Shown piece after piece: positions 8,191 to 16,073 of a stretch of DNA of 64,000 bases. The DNA is taken from assembly GCA_024403455.1 (NCBI GenBank), contig JAKSRR010000009.1, forward strand, positions 1-64,000, written 5' to 3'. Numbering within the stretch: position 1 is the stretch's first letter; each line of letters opens with the position of its first letter. A program made the position numbers and the translations under genes. The DNA is from Lachnospiraceae bacterium (lineage in GTDB: Bacteria; Bacillota; Clostridia; Lachnospirales; Lachnospiraceae). The notes under the pieces were generated by a model. That model saw only the letters and a program-made list of their open reading frames with translations. It had not been told where the DNA came from and did not search any database.

Positions 8191-9141
8191 TTATGAAACT
8201 ACTACATATGGATGGTTGTATACTTCCTTAAAATTCTTTCTGGTATTAAACTTCTCTCCCAAACAGAATTCTCTTGACCATACCATGAAATACGCAAAGG
8301 GAACTTTGGACTTTGAGAGCATTTCTGCATCCGGCAAGTATCCAATCTCTGCTAAAGCAGCTACTTTATTCTTTGTCGTTCCACTTACTAGTTCTTCATA
8401 TTCCTTTGCATAGTCTGTTGGTGCATACTCAGGAAGGTAAATATCCACGGAGGTTACATCCACATATTCATCTCCCGGATAACCTTCTTTCAGTCTGCAG
8501 TTCCATACCCAAATCAGATTATCTAAATGATGAACATTAACATAGTGGTTATACATAAGCTTATATAATTCTGAGGCCACCTTGGGTCCTTTACTTCCCC
8601 ACCAGAACCAATCACCATCAGATTCGTGGAACGGTCTCCAAAGAATCGGAATTCCTGCCTCTTTGAATGGTTTAAGAAGTTCTGCCATCTGATCCATATC
8701 ACTATAGAACGCTTCTCTTTCCTTCGTACCTTCTTCTAAAACCTTTTCCGGATTGAAATCTGTATTTTTTATATAAAAGCTTTTGTCACGTCCACCAATG
8801 GGTGAATACCAATGATAGGAAAAGGTAAGGATTCTATCCGTTGCATCTTTCGCTTTCTTCGCCCACGCAAATGCTTCTTCCATGGTATTTCTATTCTGGT
8901 AGATTTCGATTAAGCAATCAGCATCCGCATCTTCATAATTAATGTTGGGAGAATAGGATAACAATTCGAACCCTCTCAGCTTTGGTTCCTTGCCTGTTAC
9001 GTCCTTAATATAACTAATTTCATCCATGGAAACCGTCTGGGTGTGCTGTCCACTGATAATTCCCTTGCCAGCCATTTCAGACAGATAGTTTAATAATTCT
9101 CTTGCCTCTTTCGTTGCATTTTGATTTACAGGATTCTGCAT
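8191..9141 (-). CDS. Glycoside hydrolase family 26 (beta-mannanase type)
   Basis: A 316-residue GH26 enzyme. The acid/base glutamate is E173 in WRPFHESDGDWFWWG and the nucleophile is E265 in ALAEIGYLPD; both contexts are typical of the family. The early segment GKGIISGQHTQT and the WVWNC motif also fit. GH26 enzymes mostly hydrolyse beta-1,4-mannans or mannooligosaccharides. Unlike many, this one has no signal peptide and no carbohydrate-binding module, which implies it works in the cytoplasm on imported oligosaccharides. No sugar transporter or mannoside phosphorylase lies next to it. It has its own terminator downstream. Confidence 0.9.
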   Translation of the reverse strand: MQNPVNQNATKEARELLNYLSEMAGKGIISGQHTQTVSMDEISYIKDVTGKEPKLRGFELLSYSPNINYEDADADCLIEIYQNRNTMEEAFAWAKKAKDATDRILTFSYHWYSPIGGRDKSFYIKNTDFNPEKVLEEGTKEREAFYSDMDQMAELLKPFKEAGIPILWRPFHESDGDWFWWGSKGPKVASELYKLMYNHYVNVHHLDNLIWVWNCRLKEGYPGDEYVDVTSVDIYLPEYAPTDYAKEYEELVSGTTKNKVAALAEIGYLPDAEMLSKSKVPFAYFMVWSREFCLGEKFNTRKNFKEVYNHPYVVVS

Positions 9142-9205
9142 TCTTTTAACTCCTTTTTACAGTTGTGATTCATTCCCCTCACTTCATAAAGTCTACTTAG
9201 AAACA

Positions 9206-9223
9206 AGGGGGGCTTTCCACCCT
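9206..9223 (-). terminator. Possible weak terminator after the HAD gene
   Basis: On the minus strand AGGGTGG-AAAG-CCCCCCT can fold into a seven-pair stem with one mismatch or wobble and is followed by TGTTTCT. The U-tract is poor, so termination may be partial. Confidence 0.4.
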
Positions 9224-9239
9224 GTAATTTGCATATATA

Positions 9240-9842
9240 TTATAGTGGAATATGTAGATTCAACATTTCTAACGTTTTTTCATAGGATTCAAACACAATC
9301 CCCTGAAAGCCTAACTGCTTGGCAACTTCAACATTTTCGGGTGTATCATCTACAAAAATACAGTCCTGCGCTGAAAGATGATACCTCTCCAAAAAACAGT
9401 TATAGAATCGAACATCTGGCTTTGTCATTTTCTCCTGAAAGGACAGACATCCCCCATCCATATATTCCATGAAGGCCAAGGAATCATTACATTCTCTGTA
9501 TGCTTTACTGGAATAATTCGACAGATAATAGACACCATATCCTTTTTCTTTTAATTCTTTCACAAGCGAAATAGCAAAGGGGCGTATGGTTAACATACCG
9601 TGAATATTTTCATAGGCTTCATAAATTTCCTTCTCAATCTCTGGATCAAGACTGACAAAGGACCGCATAGCTTCCTCTTCGGACAAGTCACATCGTTCAA
9701 AGGCTTCCCAATATGGACTCATTATGGATGCTTTTAAGATGCGCTTAATCATATCGGGACCAAAGCCTTTCTTCGCCAAGAATGCTTTGATATTATAGTC
9801 TACCAACACATTTCCTATATCAAATACAATATTCTTCCTCAT
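9240..9842 (-). CDS. HAD-IA hydrolase, YihX-like sugar phosphatase
   Basis: A 200-residue HAD phosphatase from the chosen ATG. Motif I is FDIGNVLVD: the nucleophile Asp is present and the second Asp position holds Gly, as in YihX-type glucose-1-phosphate phosphatases. Motif II is YYLSNYSS, motif III includes the Lys of EKMTKPD, and motif IV is CIFVDDTPENVEVA. The helical cap lies between motifs I and II. The frame could begin at 9893, but the ATG at 9842 is preceded by AAAGGG and matches the family start MRKNIVFDIG. It is a single gene between terminators. The exact substrate is inferred only. Confidence 0.85.
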   Translation of the reverse strand: MRKNIVFDIGNVLVDYNIKAFLAKKGFGPDMIKRILKASIMSPYWEAFERCDLSEEEAMRSFVSLDPEIEKEIYEAYENIHGMLTIRPFAISLVKELKEKGYGVYYLSNYSSKAYRECNDSLAFMEYMDGGCLSFQEKMTKPDVRFYNCFLERYHLSAQDCIFVDDTPENVEVAKQLGFQGIVFESYEKTLEMLNLHIPL

Positions 9843-9940
9843 AGTCACCCTTTTCTCTCTACATATCTTTATATCCGGCACCACAGTCAACATGGAACTG
9901 CTTTATTTTATTATACTAAAAGACGCGTTTCCAAACCAAA

Positions 9941-9975
9941 AAAGGAAATACCTTCTACCCAAAGATATTTCCTTT
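9941..9975 (-). terminator. Rho-independent terminator of the ATP-grasp/citrate synthase operon
   Basis: Ten-base arms AAAGGAAATA and TATTTCCTTT enclose a 15-base loop and are followed by T-rich sequence on the minus strand. It lies 25 bases past the citrate synthase stop and closes the seven-gene operon. Confidence 0.85.
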
Positions 9976-10000
9976 CTTATGAATACTTACTTATCGTGGT

Positions 10001-11401
10001 TTATGCTCGCTCTGCCACATCTACATAATCTACATGTTCACCTACATACTTATAGGCCGGTCTGATAATCTTATTTCCATTGAGCAGTTCCTCCAGTCTG
10101 TGTGCACACCAGCCGGGAATACGTGCAATGGCGAAGATAGGCGTAAATAATTCCTCTGGAATGCCAAGTATAGAATATACAAAGCCACTGTAGAAATCGA
10201 CATTAGCGCAGATATTCTTCTGCACATGATGCTTCTCCGGAATCAGCTTCTGGGCGATTTTCTCAACACGATCGTATAAAGAGAACTCCTCCATCATGCC
10301 CTTTTCCATAGCCAGCTTTCTTGCATACTCTTTTAGCACAACTTCTCTGGGATCTGATAACGTATAAACAGCATGCCCCATTCCATAAATTAATCCAGAA
10401 CCATCAAAAGCTTCCTTATCCAGAATCTTCGTTAAATATTTTGCAATTTCCGCCTCATCTTCCCAATCGGCAATATTCTCTTTGATACTGCGAAACATAT
10501 TCTGCACCTTTAAATTAGCGCCGCCATGTCTCGGCCCCTTCAAAGAACCAATGGATGCTGAGATAGAGGAATAGGTATCCGTTCCTGAAGATGTGACTAC
10601 GTGGGTCGTGAACGTTGAGTTATTTCCACCGCCATGTTCCGCATGCAAAATCAGCGCAATATCAAGCACCTTTGCCTCTAATTCTGTATATTTTCCATCC
10701 GGCCTGAGCATATACAAAATATTCTCAGCCAAAGCTTTTCCTTTTTGTGGATTGCGAATAAGAAGGGTCTTATCTTTCTTAAAATGGCAATAGGCATTAT
10801 AGGAATACACCGCAATTAACGGCAGCTTATTAATAATTTCTAATGACTGTCGCAAAACATTTTCAGGAGAAATATCATCTGCTTTTTCATCGTAGGAATA
10901 TAGCGTTAACACACATCTTTGCAATGCATTCATAATATTGGAATTGGACGCCTTCATGACAACGTCACGAATAAAACGATTGTCTAGGTTCTGCATTTCT
11001 TCATTGGCTGCGAGAAATACTTTCATCTCTTCTCTATTTGCCATTTTTCCAAATAACAACAGATATGCGATTTCTTCAAATCCAAAAACAGAATTCCCAA
11101 GTCCATCAATAATCTGTCTTACATCAATCCCCTGATAATATAATCGCCCGTCCGCCGGTGTTTTCACGCCGTTCTCTTCATCATAGGCAACTACATCAGA
11201 TATTTCTGTTAGGCCGGTTAACACGCCCTTTCCTGATGCATCTCTAAGGCCTCTTTTTACATCATATTTCTCATAAAGCGCCTTATCAATTCGATGATTT
11301 TTTAATAGTTCCTGATAAAAGAACAACAAATATTTGTTCATCTCTTCGCTATTTCCAGCTATCTTTTCCATAGCCGTTTCCATGTATTCTTCTTCAAACA
11401 T
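10001..11401 (-). CDS. gltA: Citrate synthase (citrate/2-methylcitrate synthase family)
   Basis: A 466-residue citrate synthase. Active-site landmarks are the histidine region LHAEHGGGNNSTF, the second histidine in YGMGHAVYTLSDPRE, and the aspartate in ANVDFYSGFVYSIL near the C-terminus. About 60 residues at the N-terminus precede the conserved core, as in other Clostridia forms. It condenses acetyl-CoA (or propionyl-CoA) with oxaloacetate. No aconitase or isocitrate dehydrogenase is adjacent. It is instead the last gene of the ATP-grasp operon, two bases after the FUSC-HAD gene, which hints that its citrate feeds a dedicated product rather than only the TCA cycle. That link is inference. Confidence 0.93.
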   Translation of the reverse strand: MFEEEYMETAMEKIAGNSEEMNKYLLFFYQELLKNHRIDKALYEKYDVKRGLRDASGKGVLTGLTEISDVVAYDEENGVKTPADGRLYYQGIDVRQIIDGLGNSVFGFEEIAYLLLFGKMANREEMKVFLAANEEMQNLDNRFIRDVVMKASNSNIMNALQRCVLTLYSYDEKADDISPENVLRQSLEIINKLPLIAVYSYNAYCHFKKDKTLLIRNPQKGKALAENILYMLRPDGKYTELEAKVLDIALILHAEHGGGNNSTFTTHVVTSSGTDTYSSISASIGSLKGPRHGGANLKVQNMFRSIKENIADWEDEAEIAKYLTKILDKEAFDGSGLIYGMGHAVYTLSDPREVVLKEYARKLAMEKGMMEEFSLYDRVEKIAQKLIPEKHHVQKNICANVDFYSGFVYSILGIPEELFTPIFAIARIPGWCAHRLEELLNGNKIIRPAYKYVGEHVDYVDVAERA

Positions 11402-11403
11402 AT

Positions 11404-12711
11404 TTATTTACCTCTTTTCCAAGGTTTTATTACAGGCTCATATTCTTTTCTAATTAACTTTACCACTCTGTTAGAATCTCCAGGTTCTATCACGTAGGTA
11501 TATCGATCTGGAATCGTTCCAAAGGATACCACACGAGATACCTGAACATATTCCTTAAGATATAGGAGCATATTCTCTCTAGTTGCATTATGATTATAAA
11601 TTTTGAGGTAGGAATATCCTGGATAGTCCTTTGACGGATAGTGAAGAACCTTTAGTCCACCTGCATACTCCTGTTCCATAAACTGCTTATATACCTTTTC
11701 CAAATAAGAAGTCTCGCAAATAGTCATAAAGTAGACAACACTTTCATCACCAGGTAAGTGACGATGAACGTAATTCCTATAGGGCGATACGCGCAACTGA
11801 TTAACTAATTCGTTATAGACCTTCTCCTCTGTATCCTGATAATAAATAACAAGCAAATCATCAATAATCACATTGGCAAAATAGGGGCAATGCATTTCAT
11901 CGAAGAATGTTGCAATCCTGTTGCTGCAAGATACGGAAATAACATACTTATAAAGATATGTGTTTTTATTTGTATCAAAAAGCGCCGCACCATCCATAAC
12001 AATAACTGGGAGCTTCAGCTTTATATTCCGTAATGGTTCCATAAGTGAAGCTGGCGTACGCATTGTCGATACCGTAAAATGTGCCCCTGTTTCAATCATT
12101 CGATTCAGTTCCACTCTGCTATAGTCCGAAAGATTGTCGTCTTCCGACAGAAGTGTTTCATCTAGTCCTGAAACAAACAGCAGATCGCGATTCTTTTTTC
12201 TGGGCAGAGAGCAGGAATTCACCGTCACTCCCACAACAATTCCAATAAGGGTATCTAACACTCTGTTCCAAACAAATAGAAATGGGTTCGCATCTGTCAG
12301 ATGATTGATGACAATACTTAGGAATACAACGCAGGAAAAATAGGACGCCTCTTTCTTCTTGATCACCACCGTGTTATATAAAATGATTACAATAAACACG
12401 GCGACGATGAGTGACCATATCACAGAAGTGAATATCCCTGCCTTTAATTCCAGTCCTGATGCAATAAGTAGAACAATCAGTCCATAGACCGCACCTATGA
12501 TTGTTCCTAAAATACGCTGTCGCGCTTTTGCAAGAGTGTCTTTCTTATACTCCTGCATACACCAAAGGACTGCCAGTTGGGAGTAAAATACATATCCATG
12601 ACCATTTCTAAAAATATCAATCAGGAAGCACAGAAGAACACCTACAGCAGACTTAATAATCCGCATTCCAATGGGTGGCAGTTTTCTCTTCTTCGCTTTT
12701 ACCTCAGCCAC
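11404..12711 (-). CDS. FUSC-type membrane domain fused to an inactive HAD domain
   Basis: Residues 1-170 carry about five hydrophobic segments in the style of FUSC/ArAE aromatic-acid exporters (AVGVLLCFLIDIF, AVYGLIVLLIASG, IVAVFIVIILYNTVV, YFSCVVFLSIVIN, LIGIVVGVTVNSC). Residues 175-435 follow Cof-type HAD phosphatases. Motif I reads SGLDETLL where the family has SDLDGTLL, so the nucleophile Asp is Gly182. Motif IV, normally GDNxND, is FGTIPDRYT, so the magnesium-binding acids are lost too. The HAD part is therefore probably a binding or regulatory domain. The family suggests export of a small acid. It sits 10 bases after the second aspartoacylase-like gene and 2 before citrate synthase. Confidence 0.8.
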   Translation of the reverse strand: MAEVKAKKRKLPPIGMRIIKSAVGVLLCFLIDIFRNGHGYVFYSQLAVLWCMQEYKKDTLAKARQRILGTIIGAVYGLIVLLIASGLELKAGIFTSVIWSLIVAVFIVIILYNTVVIKKKEASYFSCVVFLSIVINHLTDANPFLFVWNRVLDTLIGIVVGVTVNSCSLPRKKNRDLLFVSGLDETLLSEDDNLSDYSRVELNRMIETGAHFTVSTMRTPASLMEPLRNIKLKLPVIVMDGAALFDTNKNTYLYKYVISVSCSNRIATFFDEMHCPYFANVIIDDLLVIYYQDTEEKVYNELVNQLRVSPYRNYVHRHLPGDESVVYFMTICETSYLEKVYKQFMEQEYAGGLKVLHYPSKDYPGYSYLKIYNHNATRENMLLYLKEYVQVSRVVSFGTIPDRYTYVIEPGDSNRVVKLIRKEYEPVIKPWKRGK

Positions 12712-12721
12712 GATTCATCCC

Positions 12722-13645
12722 TCACACCAGTTTGAACACTGCTGTATTCGCATAGGTAAGTGGATCTGTATGCATAAAGAATACCTTTGCATCCACTGGT
12801 GCGTACAAGGTCTCCATAATCTCCCCATCATAGGGATGCACAATATTTGCAAGAGGAGTACCTTCTTTTACATCATCCCCGACCTTTACCAAAGATTCAA
12901 ACAGACCAGACTTTGCTGTACGTACAGAAGTCATTTCGGTATCTCGAAGGACGATCGATTGTTTTTTGCTTACTCCATGCTGATACTTCACAATACCCAG
13001 AGCAGATAAGAACTTCATAATGCTTAACACCGCCTGCCCTGCCGCTCCTCGATCAATTCTCGTGGTAGTCGTGGTATAGAAACTGAATGCCTGGGTTTCC
13101 CAAACCTGCCAATTATAATTCAATGTAGCGGTATCATAGGGTCTGACTGCTCTTTTGATAACATAGGGCAGTTCAAACTTTAAGGCATCTTCCACAGTAC
13201 TATATCCTTCCTCCATCATTCTGATATGGGGAACAAACTCTCCCGGCATATAGAAGGACGTAAACTGGATACCATACTGATAATCCATGATTTCCTTGAA
13301 CACACCATCTGCGATACGCTGGGTGGTCTCTCCCAAATCATATCCGGGAAACATTCGGTTAATATCTGTATTATCAATGGGCCAGAATCGTTTCTGAATA
13401 TTGATGGAATAGGGATTGCAGCTGGGAATAATGAGCACCTTATGATTCGGAGCAATTCGTCCATCTGCTTCCAACTGTTTAAATTTCTTAATTAACTGAG
13501 AACAGCAATACAGCTGCTGTACCTCATTACCTCGCATTGTTCCAACAATACAAAGGCTCTTTTTTCCTTTTCCGAATTCATATCCTGTGACTCGGAAGTT
13601 ATCTCTATATAAACCTTTTATCTCATAGATAATTTTCTTTTTCAT
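12722..13645 (-). CDS. Aspartoacylase/AstE-like protein lacking zinc ligands
   Basis: A 307-residue member of the succinylglutamate desuccinylase/aspartoacylase family, paralogous to the gene upstream. The substrate-arginine motif DINRMFPG (residues 94-101) and the C-terminal beta domain (LANIVHPYDGEIMETLYAPV) are kept. The zinc site is not: the usual HxxE motif is MRGNE (Arg38 where His is expected, Glu41 kept), and the later zinc histidine is Thr129 in IQFTSFY. It is likely a pseudoenzyme, perhaps a partner or substrate-binding subunit for the active paralogue. TAAGGAGTATTAATC precedes the ATG. It starts two bases past the paralogue's stop. Confidence 0.8.
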   Translation of the reverse strand: MKKKIIYEIKGLYRDNFRVTGYEFGKGKKSLCIVGTMRGNEVQQLYCCSQLIKKFKQLEADGRIAPNHKVLIIPSCNPYSINIQKRFWPIDNTDINRMFPGYDLGETTQRIADGVFKEIMDYQYGIQFTSFYMPGEFVPHIRMMEEGYSTVEDALKFELPYVIKRAVRPYDTATLNYNWQVWETQAFSFYTTTTTRIDRGAAGQAVLSIMKFLSALGIVKYQHGVSKKQSIVLRDTEMTSVRTAKSGLFESLVKVGDDVKEGTPLANIVHPYDGEIMETLYAPVDAKVFFMHTDPLTYANTAVFKLV

Positions 13646-13647
13646 GA

Positions 13648-14586
13648 TTAATACTCCTTACACAGCAATCTTCCAACCAATGAGCCTTCATCCACAATAG
13701 GATATTCCCGGATGGTGAACAGTATACCATCCACCGGAGCCACTACCTCATCAAGCACTTTTCCGCTTAGCGGATCAATAATCTGTCCAATCAGATCACC
13801 TTTTTTTAATTTTTCCCAATGGTTCACTTTCTGAATAAACAAACCACCCACGCTAGCATTTAAGTAGCTAACATCATCTGGATTTCTGGAAATAATGGGC
13901 TTTCTGACACGGGGTGTTTTTCCCTTCCAAATCCCCAGTTTTTTCATAAGATTGAAGATACCATCGGTCATCTGCTCACCATACGCTTTGGTAATACGCA
14001 TACCAACGCCCATCTCCACAACTAGACAAGGAGTTCCGGTAGCATTCAAACTATAGGCAAAAGTAGACTCCAATACTGTGCTGGCTCCATGCACCCAAAC
14101 AAAATCTACATTGGCAGCTTCTGCAAATGGAACCAGTGTTTCCTCATGCAGCTCATTGATTCGTATCTGGGGAATTTCTGTAAGATAGATATTGCTGGCA
14201 TGGATATCCACCACCAGATCCGAACCGGATACATCTTTTATAATTTCTGCTGCCAGATATTCTGTCATGTTGCCATCAATATTGCCCGGAAACAGTCGAT
14301 TCATATCTAGATCAAATGCCGGGATTCCTCTGGTAATGGAATCTATTCCCAGCGGATTCATCGCAGGATAAATATCAACGATACCATTCAGCTGATCCAT
14401 ATGCTCTTCAATTCTTCTGGCAACCTCAAAGCATACATACTGCCCTTCTAATTCATCACCATGAATTCCAGTAACAATACTGATACGCTTCATCCCCTTT
14501 GTTTTTCCGCTTGGCTGTATTCTTCTCTTTTTAATGGCCAGCGTTTCATCTACCGGCAGATTTGCGGATGCTATTGTTTTTATCAT
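13648..14586 (-). CDS. Aspartoacylase/AstE-like zinc amidohydrolase
   Basis: A 312-residue succinylglutamate desuccinylase/aspartoacylase-family protein with an intact active site: zinc ligands His42 and Glu45 in TGIHGDELEG, zinc ligand His129 in VVDIHAS, catalytic Glu191 in CLVVEMGVG, and the carboxylate-binding DMNRLFPG at 94-101. A C-terminal beta domain (GQIIDPLSGKVLDEVVAPV) follows. Family members hydrolyse N-acyl amino acids such as N-acetylaspartate or N-succinylglutamate. No arginine-succinyltransferase (ast) genes are nearby, so AstE itself is unlikely. Its ATG overlaps the transglutaminase TGA by four bases. Confidence 0.88.
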   Translation of the reverse strand: MIKTIASANLPVDETLAIKKRRIQPSGKTKGMKRISIVTGIHGDELEGQYVCFEVARRIEEHMDQLNGIVDIYPAMNPLGIDSITRGIPAFDLDMNRLFPGNIDGNMTEYLAAEIIKDVSGSDLVVDIHASNIYLTEIPQIRINELHEETLVPFAEAANVDFVWVHGASTVLESTFAYSLNATGTPCLVVEMGVGMRITKAYGEQMTDGIFNLMKKLGIWKGKTPRVRKPIISRNPDDVSYLNASVGGLFIQKVNHWEKLKKGDLIGQIIDPLSGKVLDEVVAPVDGILFTIREYPIVDEGSLVGRLLCKEY

Positions 14587-15380
14587 TGTTCCATCTCCTT
14601 TACGTTTACGACTATCTTTTGCGTATGCAAGCCGCCGCCATGCATGATACCTCTATTAATCATGCAGTCTTTGGCATCTCTTCCAACGCCTATCTTGATG
14701 TGATCCGATGTAACAGGAACGTTATTGGTGGGATCCAGTCCATACCAGTAACCATTGTGCAGAATTTCCACCCAAGCATGACTGGCACCTTCCCCCATGA
14801 TTAATCCCACAACATACCTGGCAGGAATACCTGCCAGGTGTAATAGTGAAATAAATATGTGTGCATAATCCTGACAAACGCCTTTTCCTAAAGCAAATGC
14901 CTCCTCCGCGGAAGTCTCCGTGTTCGTAACAAACTGTTTATAAGAAAAGTCGCAGAACAGCCGATTCATTAATATAAGGCTATTCATATAGGCATCTTCT
15001 TCTGGTCTTATCTCCTGACGAATCAGATGAAAGTAGGCTTTTATTTTCTCACCAGGAGTGTTTAGACCATGGGGATGTCTGAAAATCATTGTCTTACTAT
15101 CATCTTCTGCTTCTTCAAAAACATGCAGACCAGTAATCGCATGTCCCGTAATGTGATAATGAAATGTTGTATGATCCAGATCATTGGATCCATAAATCTG
15201 TCTGTTTCCAAGCCCATCTCTTCCATACGAATACTTCGTTTCCGGAAACAATTCCATCTGCAAACTATCTATGGTCTGTCTCTCATTACTTTCCGGAATG
15301 CATTTAATCGTATAGTTACACTTGGATACCACTATGGAATAATCAATTTGCATATAATAATCAAAGAATAGATTTTTCAT
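14583..15380 (-). CDS. Transglutaminase-like cysteine protease family protein
   Basis: A 265-residue protein of the bacterial transglutaminase-like group found with alpha-E and ATP-grasp genes. An N-terminal beta domain (1-115) precedes the papain-like core with catalytic triad Cys169 (GKGVCQDYAHIF), His201 (GASHAWVEI) and Asp216 (YGLDPTNN). No signal peptide is seen, so it acts in the cytoplasm. Enzymes of this fold make or break amide bonds; comparative work on this gene neighbourhood (COG1305 with COG2307 and COG2308) has proposed a role in peptide metabolism. AAGGGGGAAAGT precedes the ATG. Biochemical function not established. Confidence 0.88.
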   Translation of the reverse strand: MKNLFFDYYMQIDYSIVVSKCNYTIKCIPESNERQTIDSLQMELFPETKYSYGRDGLGNRQIYGSNDLDHTTFHYHITGHAITGLHVFEEAEDDSKTMIFRHPHGLNTPGEKIKAYFHLIRQEIRPEEDAYMNSLILMNRLFCDFSYKQFVTNTETSAEEAFALGKGVCQDYAHIFISLLHLAGIPARYVVGLIMGEGASHAWVEILHNGYWYGLDPTNNVPVTSDHIKIGVGRDAKDCMINRGIMHGGGLHTQKIVVNVKEMEQ

Positions 15381-15410
15381 AACACTTTCCCCCTTATGCC
15401 GAATCTAATC

Positions 15411-16073
15411 TTAGAAAATTGCCTCCACCTCATTTACAACTTTGTAATAATCGATGGTATCTGCAGAAACAAGTTCCTTAATGGTATCTAGTTTCTGTGT
15501 ATCGTACTTAAGTCCGCTTTTTTCTACACGCGGAATCATTCTGTTCACTTCTCTCTTCAGTTGTTTCTGTGTCGAGCCTAAGCGAGCATAGATATCAATT
15601 CTCTCAATACGCTTTCCTGCTTTAATGATATTTCTGATATTCTCGCTATCAATCTGATCATCCACCGTTCCATAAAAAGCAAGCAGATTATCATTCACCT
15701 TCTGCAACTCAATAACAGGAGCCTTACTGCTGGCAGCACGATTCATTTCATATAAGGCCAGCTGAATAAAGGACAAAGCCTCTGAACCAATGCTTTCTCT
15801 TAACACGATGGCATTGTCATAAGCTCTGTTCAAATTACTGATAATCGAATCCGTATTAGCTGGATCAAATGGATACTGCTTTACAAAATCTGCTTTACTC
15901 TCATAAATATTGGGAATATCAATACTCTTGCAAAATTCATCGTAACTATCTGCAATACCATCAATTAATTCATCAAAGCTCTTCTCAAAAATGTTTAGTG
16001 TAGTATATACACGCTCTGTGTATCGTCCTAACCAATATAATCTGTCAGCCTGTTCTAGTGAGATAATACCCAT
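15411..16073 (-). CDS. Alpha-E domain protein (COG2307)
   Basis: A 220-residue all-helical protein with the family signature near its N-terminus, EQADRLYWLGRYTERVYTTL, and conserved internal helices such as NLNRAYDNAIVLRESIGSEA. Typical members are around 310 residues; this one is shorter and lacks part of the C-terminal helical region. Alpha-E proteins nearly always accompany circularly permuted ATP-grasp and transglutaminase genes, as here, and are thought to be a structural or catalytic partner of the ligase. The ATG overlaps the end of the ATP-grasp gene by 19 bases; AAGGAGGAGG lies a little far upstream. Confidence 0.88.
   Translation of the reverse strand: MGIISLEQADRLYWLGRYTERVYTTLNIFEKSFDELIDGIADSYDEFCKSIDIPNIYESKADFVKQYPFDPANTDSIISNLNRAYDNAIVLRESIGSEALSFIQLALYEMNRAASSKAPVIELQKVNDNLLAFYGTVDDQIDSENIRNIIKAGKRIERIDIYARLGSTQKQLKREVNRMIPRVEKSGLKYDTQKLDTIKELVSADTIDYYKVVNEVEAIF

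Noticed and set aside
13648..14586. Naming this gene astE
   Set aside because: No other arginine-succinyltransferase pathway gene is near, and the ATP-grasp operon context points to a different substrate.
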